Positions 53,336-62,393 of a DNA stretch of 64,000 bases are shown here, piece after piece. Position numbers and translations under genes: made by a program. Below the pieces are notes generated by a model. It was not told where the DNA came from, ran no database searches, and saw only the letters and a program-made list of their open reading frames with translations. The stretch spans positions 310,001 through 374,000 of the forward strand of contig NZ_CP045202.1 in assembly GCF_016864195.1 (NCBI RefSeq), given 5' to 3'. Numbering within the stretch: the first letter of the stretch is position 1; the number at the start of each line of letters is the position of its first letter. The stretch comes from Dechloromonas sp. TW-R-39-2. Its GTDB lineage: Bacteria > Pseudomonadota > Gammaproteobacteria > Burkholderiales > Rhodocyclaceae.

Positions 53336-54982
53336 TTATACCGCTGCCTTGATGGCCGGCGGCGTGCAACAGGATGTCCCTTCCCCGGCAGCGGGAAGAA
53401 TCGTTTTCATCGCCTCGCGCCGGGAAATCTTGATCGGCGACATCGAGACAATGTTATCGACCTGCAAATCCGGGCTGAGATAAGGCTTCAAGCCCTGCGG
53501 CTGGCGTGGATGCAGCTTGAACTCGCGCTTGGCCTTTTCCAGCTGTTCCTTGTTGGCACTGAAATAACGGGCGGCCGCGATGGTTTCCGGCAAATGCTTG
53601 AGGATGTGCCAAAGACTCCAGCGATGTGCCCAAAGCCGCTTGGCGAAGCGCCGGCGATAACCCTTGCTGTCGTAGAAACGCTTGATATGCCAGTTGTACA
53701 GCGCATCCATTTCCTCGCGCGACTTGAAGCCATGCGGCAGGAAAACGAAATTCAGGCAATTCATTAGGCGCCAATCCTCGATGAAATCGCCGGACACCTG
53801 GCTGGCGCATTCTTCCCAGATCGGTGCGCCATGCAGCGGGCTGAACTTGGTCATGTTCATCTCATCCAGCTCCAGCGACAGGATGAAATCGCTGGTCACC
53901 TTGACGGTTTCCGGTGTCTCGCCGGGCATGCCGAAAATAAACAGGCCCTTGGCACGCATGCCGGCGGCGTGGATCTGGCGCACCGTGTCACGCACCGCAG
54001 CTAGCGTCACACCGGCCTTGTGACGTTCCATCATGCCCGGATCGGCCGATTCGACGCCCATCGAGACCATCAGCACGCCGGCTTTCTTGAGCTGAGCGAG
54101 CATTTCGTCCGAGGTATGTCCGGTGCGGATGGCGCAGTTCCACTGCACGCCGAGCGGCTTGTCGATCAGCAACTGGCACAGGTCCATGACGCGCTGCTTC
54201 TTGGCCGTGAACAGGTCGTCGTACATGTTGATGTGATAGACCCCGAAGTTGTCCCGCAGGTACTTCATGTGGTCGTAGGTATATTGCGCCGAGTTGGTCT
54301 TGTACAGGCGCTCGAACACCGTGCGGTCGCAGAACGAGCAGGTGTAGGGACAACCGCGCGAGGTGATCATCGTCGCGCCATAACGCTTTTCGTAGGCGAA
54401 CAACGGCAGGTGGTAAGCATGCGGAAAGCCGGCCAGCTTCTCGTAGGCCGGGAAGGGCAGTTCGTCGAGATCGAGGATGCGGTCGCGCCGCGGGTTGATG
54501 TGGATCTTGCCGCTTTCATCGCGATAGATTAGGTTGCCGATGTCCTTGAGCGGCTTGCCATCGGCCAGATCGAGCAGCGCACCTTCGCCTTCGCCGATCA
54601 CCAGGTAATCAATTTCAGGAAACTCTTCGAGAACCGGAGCGCCCAGCGAGGAGACATGCACATTGCCGAAGACGATCTTGATCTCCGGGCGACGCTGGCG
54701 GATGTAGGTGGCGATTTCAACAGCATCCATGAAACCTGAAGTTGTCGCTGAAAAACCCACCATCTCAGGTTCTGTCGCAAGAACAATCTCGGCATTTTCA
54801 GCAATCGTCGGCGGCGCATAAGGGCCGAGGCAGTCATGCAATTGCACGCTATGGTCGAATTTTTCCAGCCAGGAAGCCAGTTGCATGATGCCGATGGGCG
54901 GCATCCGATTGGCCAATACCGAAAAATCAGGTTGTCCCGGTACGAAATTGAACCCGGCAGGGTGAACAAGCGTGATGCGCAT
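53336..54982 (-). CDS. B12-binding-domain radical SAM protein (second copy type)
   Basis: Fe-S/cobalamin-type enzyme of 548 residues, unlike the one at 25462. An N-terminal B12-binding-like Rossmann domain (about 1-140) is followed by a radical SAM barrel with cluster cysteines C211, C215 and C218 in CPYTCSFC. Motifs typical of the BchE/HpnJ/P-methyltransferase group are present, such as FGNVHVSSLG and IGEGEG. The C-terminus ends with a Cys-Cys tail (TSCCTPPA). It heads the minus-strand operon with the chorismatase and halogenase-like genes, with SD AAGGAAG, so a C-methylation or rearrangement of the polyene is possible. Confidence 0.85.
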   Translation of the reverse strand: MRITLVHPAGFNFVPGQPDFSVLANRMPPIGIMQLASWLEKFDHSVQLHDCLGPYAPPTIAENAEIVLATEPEMVGFSATTSGFMDAVEIATYIRQRRPEIKIVFGNVHVSSLGAPVLEEFPEIDYLVIGEGEGALLDLADGKPLKDIGNLIYRDESGKIHINPRRDRILDLDELPFPAYEKLAGFPHAYHLPLFAYEKRYGATMITSRGCPYTCSFCDRTVFERLYKTNSAQYTYDHMKYLRDNFGVYHINMYDDLFTAKKQRVMDLCQLLIDKPLGVQWNCAIRTGHTSDEMLAQLKKAGVLMVSMGVESADPGMMERHKAGVTLAAVRDTVRQIHAAGMRAKGLFIFGMPGETPETVKVTSDFILSLELDEMNMTKFSPLHGAPIWEECASQVSGDFIEDWRLMNCLNFVFLPHGFKSREEMDALYNWHIKRFYDSKGYRRRFAKRLWAHRWSLWHILKHLPETIAAARYFSANKEQLEKAKREFKLHPRQPQGLKPYLSPDLQVDNIVSMSPIKISRREAMKTILPAAGEGTSCCTPPAIKAAV

Positions 54983-55041
54983 AGAATCTTCCTTCGACGA
55001 AGTAGCTAATTTTATTAGAAAAATCAGCCTTTTGTGACGAA

Positions 55042-55830
55042 CTAGATATGCAGCAAAAGCGCCAGCGTATCCCAGGCAAATTTAATGATCAGTATTCCAA
55101 CGACAAACAAAAATACCCGGCGGACAAAGCCGCTGCCATATTTCAGCGCAAGGATGGTTCCAGCAAGCGAACCGCAAACATTGGCCAGTGCCATGAGACC
55201 GGCAAGCAAGGGCAGGAAGTAACCGTTCGGCACAAAATAGATGAGGGCAGCCAGGTTGGTTGCCACATTCACGACCTTGGCGCTGGCGGATGCATGCAGA
55301 AAATCAAAACCAAAATATCGGACAAACAGGAAAATCAGGAAGCTGCCGGTTCCCGGTCCGAAAAAACCATCATAAAACCCGATCACGCCACCCAACAACA
55401 GCGAAAAACAAAGTTCACGATATCCACTGAGCCCCGGTCGGTGCACCTGGCCGAATTCCTTCCGTTTCAGGGTGTAGACCGCAGCAAGGATGAGTAAAAG
55501 CAAAATGAGTGGCCGGACGGCATCTTTGGGCAACCAGGCAACAGCAGCAGCACCGAGATAGGACAAAGCAAAGGCAGATAGCGCGGCGGGCAATATGGTT
55601 CGCCATGGCATGCGGACTCTCTGCGCGTAACGCCAGGTTGCATTTGCCGTGCCGACGACGCTGGCGCATTTGTTGGTCCCGAACAAGGTGGCAGGCAACT
55701 CGCCAGGCAAGGCGGCGAATAGGGCCGGAATCTGGATCAATCCACCACCACCGACCACTGCATCAATCGCACCCGCCAGAAATGCGGCAAAAACCAGGGC
55801 AGACATGCCAATTTCAAGCAATTCCATCAT
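55042..55830 (-). CDS. TSUP-family (TauE/SafE) membrane transporter
   Basis: Sulfite/organosulfonate exporter family protein of 262 residues with seven or eight membrane segments. The duplicated motif of the family is visible: GAIDAVVGGGGLIQIPAL in the first half and GFYDGFFGPGTGSFLIFLFVRYFG in the second. The substrate is not predictable. It lies 59 bp upstream of the radical-SAM gene on the same strand and diverges from the DUF2726 gene. Confidence 0.88.
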   Translation of the reverse strand: MMELLEIGMSALVFAAFLAGAIDAVVGGGGLIQIPALFAALPGELPATLFGTNKCASVVGTANATWRYAQRVRMPWRTILPAALSAFALSYLGAAAVAWLPKDAVRPLILLLLILAAVYTLKRKEFGQVHRPGLSGYRELCFSLLLGGVIGFYDGFFGPGTGSFLIFLFVRYFGFDFLHASASAKVVNVATNLAALIYFVPNGYFLPLLAGLMALANVCGSLAGTILALKYGSGFVRRVFLFVVGILIIKFAWDTLALLLHI

Positions 55831-55901
55831 TCATCATCCTGACTATCTGCTGGCTTGATATTCATGTCATCATTTCGTTCTGGAAATCTGGAAATCGAAA
55901 A

Positions 55902-56495
55902 ATGGATTTTTTTACGATCGGCATGCTGGTTGCCGCTTTGGGTCTTGGCTTGATCCTGCTTTTGCGCGGTAAAAAAGACAGCGGGCGCACTGAGTCAAAA
56001 ATCTCACCTGTCAGCCAGAAAACCGGCCGCAAGGATCGGGCGCAACAAGCACTCAACCTGGATCAGGAAACACGTTTCATCGAAACACCGAGGCGCAAGT
56101 CTTATCGGCTGCTGAATGAGAGCGAGCAGGAACTCTACCATCGCTTGCGCGAGGCCATGCCCAACATGACCATTTTCAGCCAGGTTGGTGTTGCCCAACT
56201 AGCCCTGCTGCGTGGCCGGAAGGAAGCTCATCGGCTGAGCGGCATGGCAGGTCGTGGGGTCGATTTCATCGTTTGCGGGGCTGATTTCTCGATTATCGCC
56301 GCCATCGAAATTTCCTGGCCCACCGCCGACGAGAGCGGCCAGATGGCAGAAGAAGAGAAGCGCGATGCCCTGCAAAGCCTGGGTATCCCGCTCATCGTCT
56401 TCCGTCCGAATAATCTGCCGGACGCCGACACGCTGAGTCGTGCAATCGCCGACGCCATCATTCGCCGCAATCGTCTCGAAGCCGAGCGCGAATAA
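55902..56495 (+). CDS. DUF2726 protein with N-terminal membrane anchor
   Basis: Protein of 197 residues with one hydrophobic segment at residues 2-21, then a basic linker and a DUF2726 domain (about 65-185). That domain looks nuclease-like, with GVDFIVCGADFSIIAAIEIS (the D...E-x-S arrangement resembles a restriction-endonuclease-like core). The start at 55902 is chosen because the longer open frame, from 55509, overlaps the TSUP gene antisense. It converges with mnmE (5 bp between stops). The cellular role is unknown. Confidence 0.78.
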   Translation: MDFFTIGMLVAALGLGLILLLRGKKDSGRTESKISPVSQKTGRKDRAQQALNLDQETRFIETPRRKSYRLLNESEQELYHRLREAMPNMTIFSQVGVAQLALLRGRKEAHRLSGMAGRGVDFIVCGADFSIIAAIEISWPTADESGQMAEEEKRDALQSLGIPLIVFRPNNLPDADTLSRAIADAIIRRNRLEAERE

Positions 56496-56500
56496 GCGGA

Positions 56501-57847
56501 TTACTTTCCGATGCAAAAACGGCTGAAAATGACCCCCAACAGGTCATCAGCCGTAAATTCACCGGTGATTTCACCGAGCGATTGCTGCGCCAGACGCAGT
56601 TCTTCGGCAAACAGTTCGAGAGCCGGCAAATAGCCTTCGACAACATGACGCGCTGCCGCAATGTGCTCCTGGGCCGAAGCCAGTGCCCGCAAATGCCGTT
56701 CACGGGCGATGAATACATCTTCTGCTTGATGCCAGCCTGCAATGCGCAATAATTCCTGACGCAATAGCTCGATTCCATCGCCAGAACGAGCTGAGAGGGA
56801 AATCGCTGTCGTATCGGGTTCATCGTGGCGTTCAGCCAGAGCGCCGGACAAATCAATCTTGTTGTAGACCGTAACCCGCTTCAATCTTTCCGGCAGGCGG
56901 GCCAGGATTTCACGGTCGGCTTCGGTCACACCGCTGCGGGCATCGACCAGCAGCAACACCACATCGGAGCGCTCGATTTCGCGCCAGCTCCGTTCAATAC
57001 CAATTTTTTCGACTTCGTCATCGGTTTCACGCAGCCCGGCAGTATCGATGATGTGAAGCGGAATTCCTTCAATCTGGATGGTCGACCGCAGCGCATCTCG
57101 AGTTGTCCCTGCAATCGGCGTGACAATGGCCAGGTCATCACCGGCCAGACGATTGAGCAGCGACGATTTGCCGACGTTGGGCTGTCCGGCCAGTACTACG
57201 TGCAACCCGGATTGCAACAACTTGCCCTGACCGGCCCGATCGAAAATTTCAGCCAGTTTCAGTTGCAAGCGCTCAAGCCGGCCAAAAGCATCGGCCGCCT
57301 TGAGAAAATCGATATCTTCTTCCGGAAAATCGAGTGTTGCTTCAACCAGCATGCGCAGGTTGATCAATTCATCGGTCAGGCCATGAATCGCCTTGGAAAA
57401 TTCACCCTGCAGGGAACGCACGGCAGAGCGCGCTGCACTGCTTGTTGCTGCATCGATCAGATCGGCAACAGCTTCTGCCTGGGCCAGATCGAGTTTTCCA
57501 TTCAGGAAAGCACGTCGGCTGAATTCACCGGGCTCGGCCAGCCGCGCACCCAGATCGAGACAACGGGCAAGCAGCATCTGCATGACCACCGGGCCGCCGT
57601 GCCCCTGTAGTTCGAGTACATCTTCGCCGGTAAAAGAAGCAGGATTCGGGAAATAGAGAAGCAGACCGCTGTCGATCGTGCTGCCATCAGCTGCTTTGAA
57701 ATCGGCCAGCGTGGCATAGCGCGGCTTGGGTTCTTTTGCCGTCAGCGCAAAAGCAAAGGGCAGCAAATCGCTGCCCGAGATGCGGATGACGCCAACACCG
57801 CCACGACCGGGGGCCGTGGCGATGGCAGCGATTGTGTCCGATTTCAC
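56501..57847 (-). CDS. mnmE: tRNA uridine-5-carboxymethylaminomethyl modification GTPase MnmE
   Basis: MnmE (TrmE) works with MnmG to install cmnm5U at the wobble position of certain tRNAs. The 448 residues comprise the N-terminal tetrahydrofolate-binding domain ([20 protein letters not shown]), a helical domain, an embedded G domain ([25 protein letters not shown]) and the essential C-terminal motif CIGK. It is 3 bp downstream of yidC, the usual place at the end of the rpmH operon. MnmG and parAB, which often follow, are not here. Confidence 0.96.
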   Translation of the reverse strand: MKSDTIAAIATAPGRGGVGVIRISGSDLLPFAFALTAKEPKPRYATLADFKAADGSTIDSGLLLYFPNPASFTGEDVLELQGHGGPVVMQMLLARCLDLGARLAEPGEFSRRAFLNGKLDLAQAEAVADLIDAATSSAARSAVRSLQGEFSKAIHGLTDELINLRMLVEATLDFPEEDIDFLKAADAFGRLERLQLKLAEIFDRAGQGKLLQSGLHVVLAGQPNVGKSSLLNRLAGDDLAIVTPIAGTTRDALRSTIQIEGIPLHIIDTAGLRETDDEVEKIGIERSWREIERSDVVLLLVDARSGVTEADREILARLPERLKRVTVYNKIDLSGALAERHDEPDTTAISLSARSGDGIELLRQELLRIAGWHQAEDVFIARERHLRALASAQEHIAAARHVVEGYLPALELFAEELRLAQQSLGEITGEFTADDLLGVIFSRFCIGK

Positions 57848-57850
57848 ACT

Positions 57851-59497
57851 TTATGCCTTGGCGTCGTTGGCAGCCTTGCCACCCGCTTCAAGCATGCGGG
57901 TGATCTGCCACTGCTGGGCGATCGACAGGACGTTGTTCACCACCCAGTAGAGTACCAGACCGGCCGGGAACCAGAAGAACATGACACCGAAGATCAGCGG
58001 CATGGCCATCATCACCTTGGCCTGGATCGGATCCGGCGGCGTCGGGTTGAGTTTGGTCTGCAGGAACATCGAAGCCATCATGATGACCGGCAGGATGTAG
58101 TAGGGGTCCGGCGAAGCCAGATCCTTGATCCACAGGATCCACGGTGCATCCCTCATTTCAACGGCGCCCAGCAGCACCCAGTAAAGGGCGATGAACACTG
58201 GAATCTGAACCAGAATCGGGAGACAACCACCGAGCGGATTGACCTTTTCGGTCTGATACAGCTTCATCATTTCCTGATTCAGGCGCTGCTTGTCATCAGC
58301 AAAACGTTCTTTCAGTTGCATCAGACGTGGCGTCAGCAACTTCATCTTGCCCATCGATTTGTAGGAAGCGGCGGACAACGGGAAGAAAATGGCCTTGATG
58401 ATGATGGTCAGCAGGACAATCGCCCAGCCCCAGTTGCCGACCAGCTTGTGGATTGCTTCCAGTGCCCAGAAAATCGGGGCAGCAACAACGGTCAACCAGC
58501 CGTAATCAACCACCAGATCAAGTCCGGTAGCGATTTGCTTGAGCGCAGATTGTTCCTGCGGGCCAGCAAACAACGTGACTGAGGTTTCCCCCTTGGCACC
58601 CGGTGCAATCTCGGCAACCGGCACAATCACACCCGCCTGGAAGACATTGCTACCTTCAAGCTTGCGCATGTAGAACTCGCGTGCTGTCTTGTCCTTTGGT
58701 ACCCAGGCAGCAACGAAGTAATGCTGGACGATGGCCAGCCAGCCGTTATCAGCCGTCTTGGCAAATTTTGCCTTGTCCTTGCCAATATCTTCGAAGGTGA
58801 TTTTTTGATACTTTTCACCGTCGGTATAGACAGCCGGACCGGTAAAGGTGGAGACCATTTTGGTTTCACCTGCAGGCACGACATCGTCACGTTGTAGCTG
58901 GTAATAAGCATGCGGCGCAAAGGGCTTGTCGCTGCCGTTGGTAATTTCCCAGGCAACATCCACTGCATAGGAACCACGCTTGAAGGTCAGAATCTTGGCA
59001 AGCGTGACGCCATTTTCACCTGCGGCCTCAAGGCGAATCTTCAGTTCATTCTTGCCTTCAGCCAGCGAATTTTCACCCGCTACTCGCTTGAAAACAGAAC
59101 GATGCGTCGGCAAACCCTGGCCGATCAGGCCGCTTTGTGCGATGTAATGGTGCTTGCTGTCGAACAGGACAAAAGTTTGATCCTTGTTATCGTGTTCCTT
59201 GTACTTGAGCAGCTCAAGGTTAACCAGATCACCGCCTTGGGCAGAAATGGTTGCCTTGACCAGATCGGTGCTGACCGTAAAGGTTTCAGCAGCAGAAACG
59301 CTTGGTGCAACGACCGGCGCAGCGCCAGAAGCATTACCAGCCTGCAGGTTTGCCGAAGGCTTCGGTGCGGCACCAGCGACAGTAGCTACACCAGCTTCAG
59401 CCGGCGGCTTGGGCTGGTTGTACTTCTGCCAGTTTTCCCACAGCATGAAGCTGGAGAAAGTGAAGATCAAAACCAGAATCAGGCGTCGAGTGTCCAT
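57851..59497 (-). CDS. yidC: Membrane protein insertase YidC
   Basis: YidC/Oxa1 insertase of 548 residues. It has an N-terminal membrane anchor (RRLILVLIFTFSSFMLWENWQKYN), a large periplasmic domain (about 60-330) as in Gram-negative YidC, and five C-terminal helices. The hydrophilic-groove region contains the SMGKMKLLTPRLMQLKERFADD coiled cytoplasmic hairpin, and the ending is typical (WVVNNVLSIAQQWQI). It follows yidD by 30 bp and precedes mnmE. Confidence 0.96.
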   Translation of the reverse strand: MDTRRLILVLIFTFSSFMLWENWQKYNQPKPPAEAGVATVAGAAPKPSANLQAGNASGAAPVVAPSVSAAETFTVSTDLVKATISAQGGDLVNLELLKYKEHDNKDQTFVLFDSKHHYIAQSGLIGQGLPTHRSVFKRVAGENSLAEGKNELKIRLEAAGENGVTLAKILTFKRGSYAVDVAWEITNGSDKPFAPHAYYQLQRDDVVPAGETKMVSTFTGPAVYTDGEKYQKITFEDIGKDKAKFAKTADNGWLAIVQHYFVAAWVPKDKTAREFYMRKLEGSNVFQAGVIVPVAEIAPGAKGETSVTLFAGPQEQSALKQIATGLDLVVDYGWLTVVAAPIFWALEAIHKLVGNWGWAIVLLTIIIKAIFFPLSAASYKSMGKMKLLTPRLMQLKERFADDKQRLNQEMMKLYQTEKVNPLGGCLPILVQIPVFIALYWVLLGAVEMRDAPWILWIKDLASPDPYYILPVIMMASMFLQTKLNPTPPDPIQAKVMMAMPLIFGVMFFWFPAGLVLYWVVNNVLSIAQQWQITRMLEAGGKAANDAKA

Positions 59498-59527
59498 GAA
59501 CTGCCTACGTAATCAAGCATTCTCAAA

Positions 59528-59737
59528 TCAGGGTACCGGATCGTACCCACCGGGATGCCAGGGATGACAGCGGCAGATGCGCTTCGCACCCAGCCAGCCA
59601 CCCTTGATGGCACCGTGTTTCTGTACTGCTTCCACCGTATATTCCGAACAGGTCGGGAAATAGCGGCAGCTTCGCCCTAAAAAAGGGCTTATTGCATATT
59701 GATAGACTCGGACTAGCCCTATCAACAGGTATTTCAT
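59528..59737 (-). CDS. yidD: Membrane protein insertion efficiency factor YidD
   Basis: Small amphipathic protein of 69 residues that helps YidC-dependent insertion. The conserved core is [23 protein letters not shown] and [17 protein letters not shown], with all family cysteines. It overlaps the end of rnpA by 4 bp. A 6-frame alternative of 96 codons overlaps here but is not the gene. Confidence 0.95.
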   Translation of the reverse strand: MKYLLIGLVRVYQYAISPFLGRSCRYFPTCSEYTVEAVQKHGAIKGGWLGAKRICRCHPWHPGGYDPVP

Positions 59738-60105
59738 CGTGCGTCCTGCTTTGGCCGTGGCCGCCGCAGTTTATCCAGCAGGGCGAGAAAATCGCCAGCC
59801 AATTGCTTGCCATCCAGTAAGCCAGGCTTTACAGCCAAGCGAACAACCAGATCACAGGCTGGCAGACTCGATTTTTGAACGCGAAACTGCTCCCGAATGA
59901 TACGTTTGACTTTGTTACGGTCAACAGCACGTTTTAGGAGTTTTTTGCCAACGACGACGCCAAGCCTGGCTTCCGTAAATTCGGCAGCTCTGGGTTGGTA
60001 GTGCAACATCAGCAGTTGTCCGCGAATCGCCCTCCTGAAACCAAAAACGGATGAGAACTCATCCGTTTTTGTCAGGCGATAGCGTCTGGCGAAGGTTTGT
60101 TCCAC
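59734..60105 (-). CDS. rnpA: Ribonuclease P protein component
   Basis: RNase P protein subunit (123 residues), which helps the catalytic RNA cut tRNA precursors. The RNR motif is in [18 protein letters not shown], and the N-terminal [17 protein letters not shown] matches the family. It lies 17 bp after rpmH. A 28-nt perfect inverted repeat flanked by A and T runs falls in its 5' coding region (60043-60070) and may attenuate transcription from rpmH. Confidence 0.95.
   Translation of the reverse strand: MEQTFARRYRLTKTDEFSSVFGFRRAIRGQLLMLHYQPRAAEFTEARLGVVVGKKLLKRAVDRNKVKRIIREQFRVQKSSLPACDLVVRLAVKPGLLDGKQLAGDFLALLDKLRRPRPKQDAR
60043..60070. terminator. Terminator-like perfect hairpin inside rnpA
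   Basis: Arms AAAAACGGATGAG (60043-60055) and CTCATCCGTTTTT (60058-60070) are perfectly complementary with a 2-nt centre and end in T5 on either strand. It encodes the KTDEFSSVF part of rnpA. It would suit partial termination between the abundant rpmH message and the rest of the operon. Confidence 0.7.
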
Positions 60106-60122
60106 CTCGCCGAACGTCCGGT

Positions 60123-60257
60123 TTATACGGCCAGGCGTGAGCGACCCTTGGCGCGGCGAGCAGCAATAACTGCACGGCCACCCTTGGTGCGCATACGAAC
60201 CAGGAAGCCATGGGTGCGCTTGCGGCGCACGACCGACGGTTGATACGTGCGTTTCAT
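60123..60257 (-). CDS. rpmH: 50S ribosomal protein L34
   Basis: Ribosomal protein L34 of 44 residues, very basic. [22 protein letters not shown] and the end [11 protein letters not shown] are nearly invariant in the family. The open frame can be read 24 codons further upstream, but the ATG at 60257 is the family start and has an SD (AAGGGA). It is the first gene of rpmH-rnpA-yidD-yidC-mnmE. Confidence 0.98.
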   Translation of the reverse strand: MKRTYQPSVVRRKRTHGFLVRMRTKGGRAVIAARRAKGRSRLAV

Positions 60258-60293
60258 GTTGGTAATCCCTTGATGTGCTAAGAAAAACACGTG

Positions 60294-60323
60294 ATTACAC
60301 CGTGCTTTAGGGTGCTCTGTCAA
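60294..60323 (-). promoter_or_regulatory. Candidate rpmH promoter
   Basis: On the minus strand TTGACA (60318-60323) and TGTAAT (60294-60299) are separated by 18 nt, giving a leader of about 30 nt. A second TTGACA lies 14 nt further upstream. DnaA boxes sit just upstream. Confidence 0.7.
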
Positions 60324-60343
60324 GTTCAATTATTTGTCAACGC

Positions 60344-60364
60344 TGTGGATAACATTGTGGATGA
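60344..60364. promoter_or_regulatory. DnaA boxes in the rpmH-dnaA intergenic region
   Basis: TGTGGATAA (60344-60352) is a perfect DnaA box in reverse orientation (TTATCCACA). TGTGGATGA (60356-60364) has one mismatch. They probably serve dnaA autoregulation. The remainder of this gap is AT-rich with no other recognised element. Confidence 0.8.
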
Positions 60365-60492
60365 GGGGTAGAATAAGCGCCCTGAAGGCGGCCGGTGAGC
60401 CGCCAATTTTGTTATATATTTACCAATTAAATCAATTAGTTAATACTGCAGTTTTTCATTTTTTGATTGTGCAGTAAGGAGTGTTGTTGGCA

Positions 60493-61878
60493 ATGGCCGG
60501 TTTCTGGGAATCATGTTTGCTCCGTTTTGAGCAGGAATTGCCCGCACAGCAATTTAATACCTGGATCAAACCACTCAGGCTCGAAGGCGAAAGCACGCCG
60601 CTTGATGGCTTGCGCTTGATCGCACCAAACAGCTTTATTCAAAAATGGGTACGCGATCGCTATCTCGGCCGCATTGAAGAATATGCACAGGCTTTCTTTT
60701 CTGCCCCAGTCACTATTTCTCTGACCATTGGCAGTGGCCGCTCATCAGCGCCAGCTTCAAACACGACAAATACCGCTCAGACACCGACTGCCGGCACTAA
60801 TACTTCCAACAACAGTCCAGTTCCTTCCGAAAAACCTCGCGGCCGAACCAGCAACTACGAAAAATCACGCCTTTTTTCTTCTTTCACTTTCGACAACCTG
60901 GTTGTCGGCAAGGCAAATGATCTGGCCCGGGCAGCATCTGTTCAAGTTGCAAACAATCCGGGCGGTGCCTACAACCCACTTTTCATCTACGGTGGGGCTG
61001 GACTGGGTAAAACCCATTTGATTCATGCCATCGGCAATACCATCCTTGCTGAAAATCCGGAAAAAATCGTTCGCTACGTACATGCTGAAGACTATTACTC
61101 CGACGTAGTCCGGGCTTATCAGCAAAAATCCTTCGATTCCTTCAAGCGCAGCTACAGGACGCTTGATGTTCTTTTGCTTGATGACGTTCAGTTTTTTAAC
61201 GGAAAGAACCGTTCCCAGGAAGAATTTTTCTTCCTGTTCAATGCGTTAATTGAAGCCCGCAAACAGATCATCATCACCTGCGACACATATCCGAAAGACA
61301 TCAACGGACTTGATGATCGTCTGGTGACGCGCTTTGACTGGGGTCTTACGGTCCAGATCGAGCCGCCCGAACTGGAAATGCGCGTTGCCATTCTCAAGAA
61401 AAAGGCCGAGGCTGAAGGGTTACAGCTTGATGACGAAGTTGCATTTTTCATTGCCAAGCATCTGCGTTCGAACGTCCGGGAACTGGAAGGGGCGCTCAAG
61501 AAGGTCCTGGCTTATTCGTCTTTCCATGGCCGCTTGATTGCACTCGATCTTGCCAAGGAAGCGCTCAAGGATTTGATCGGCTCTGTCCGCAATGTCGGCA
61601 TGGATAACATCCAGAAAACAGTTTCCGACTACTACAAGATCAAGGTTGCAGACCTGTTTTCAAAAAAACGGACACGTGCCATCGCACGTCCCCGGCAAGT
61701 TGCAATGTGGTTGTGCCGTGAAGTGACCTCACACAGCTATCCTGAAATTGGTGATGCATTCGGCGGCCGTGATCACACAACAGTCATTCATGCCGTCAAG
61801 ACAATCGACAGCTTGCGCACCAAAGAAAACGAACTCAACCATGACCTGCATGTCCTTTTACAGGTACTTAAAGGCTGA
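60493..61878 (+). CDS. dnaA: Chromosomal replication initiator DnaA
   Basis: AAA+ initiator that binds oriC and opens DNA. The product has 461 residues from ATG 60493 (MAGFWESCLLRFEQ); GTG 60481 or TTG 60487 are possible and closer to the SD AAGGAG at 60476. Domain I (1-80), a Ser/Thr/Asn-rich linker (about 85-120), the ATPase domain (GGAGLGKTHL, LLLDDVQFF) and the DNA-binding domain IV with the signature GGRDHTTVIHAVKTI can be read. It is followed by an intergenic region with multiple DnaA boxes. Confidence 0.97.
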   Translation: MAGFWESCLLRFEQELPAQQFNTWIKPLRLEGESTPLDGLRLIAPNSFIQKWVRDRYLGRIEEYAQAFFSAPVTISLTIGSGRSSAPASNTTNTAQTPTAGTNTSNNSPVPSEKPRGRTSNYEKSRLFSSFTFDNLVVGKANDLARAASVQVANNPGGAYNPLFIYGGAGLGKTHLIHAIGNTILAENPEKIVRYVHAEDYYSDVVRAYQQKSFDSFKRSYRTLDVLLLDDVQFFNGKNRSQEEFFFLFNALIEARKQIIITCDTYPKDINGLDDRLVTRFDWGLTVQIEPPELEMRVAILKKKAEAEGLQLDDEVAFFIAKHLRSNVRELEGALKKVLAYSSFHGRLIALDLAKEALKDLIGSVRNVGMDNIQKTVSDYYKIKVADLFSKKRTRAIARPRQVAMWLCREVTSHSYPEIGDAFGGRDHTTVIHAVKTIDSLRTKENELNHDLHVLLQVLKG

Positions 61879-62036
61879 TCTGTTGATAAGTCTGAGGGAA
61901 AGCTGTCAGGCAATTGTGAGCAAACTTGGATTTTCAATTGAACGAAAAAATTGTTCGACATTGATCCACAGCTTTCAAGGGTAGTTTTCAAGAGGCAAAA
62001 AATAGATTTAAGTAGATGATTTTTATATAAAATTTA

Positions 62037-62067
62037 CAGTTATCAACAGACTCATTCCTGAGGTAGT
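62037..62067 (+). repeat. oriC 31-nt repeat, copy 1
   Basis: Starts CAGTTATCAACAGA and ends TAGT. It matches copy 2 at 26 of 31 positions and contains a DnaA box. Confidence 0.8.
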
Positions 62068-62343
62068 ATCAGTAGTAGATTTATTTATAGTTCTTATATA
62101 AAAGCTTCTACAAACCAATTTCCGGCCAACCTTTTTACTTTGCAGAGCATTCTTCGAAAACACTGGGAACAATCTGAGACAAATTTTCTGTGTATAAACT
62201 TGTGGAAAACTTGTCTCTAAAATGTGAGTTGTCTGTGTCTTTCAGCTTTGTGAGAAAATTGTCCCGATTTCATCCTCAAGCAATCCAGAGCTTTACCAAG
62301 AACAAAAAACGTATTCAACCATTTGAAATTAAACAATAAATTT

Positions 62344-62374
62344 CAGTTATCCACAGAGTCATTCCCGATATAGT
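62344..62374 (+). repeat. oriC 31-nt repeat, copy 2
   Basis: Starts CAGTTATCCACAGA and ends TAGT. It is in the same orientation as copy 1, 307 bp downstream, contains the perfect DnaA box, and ends 19 nt before the dnaN start. Confidence 0.8.
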
Positions 62375-62393
62375 CTACTTAGGAATTTAATTT

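Larger units (their letters stand above)
61879..62393. other. Putative chromosomal replication origin (oriC)
   Basis: This 515-bp AT-rich gap between dnaA and dnaN carries a cluster of DnaA-box matches: TGTTGATAA (61881), TGATCCACA (61962), TTATCAACA (62040), TGTGTATAA (62189), TGTGGAAAA (62201) and the perfect TTATCCACA (62347). A very AT-rich stretch (about 61998-62032) and a second (about 62080-62105) could be the DNA unwinding elements. No gene is seen in it. The dnaN promoter must also lie here. Confidence 0.85.

Noticed and set aside
55509..55901. 131-codon N-terminal extension of the DUF2726 protein
   Set aside because: It is antisense to the TSUP gene and has a shadow-like composition.
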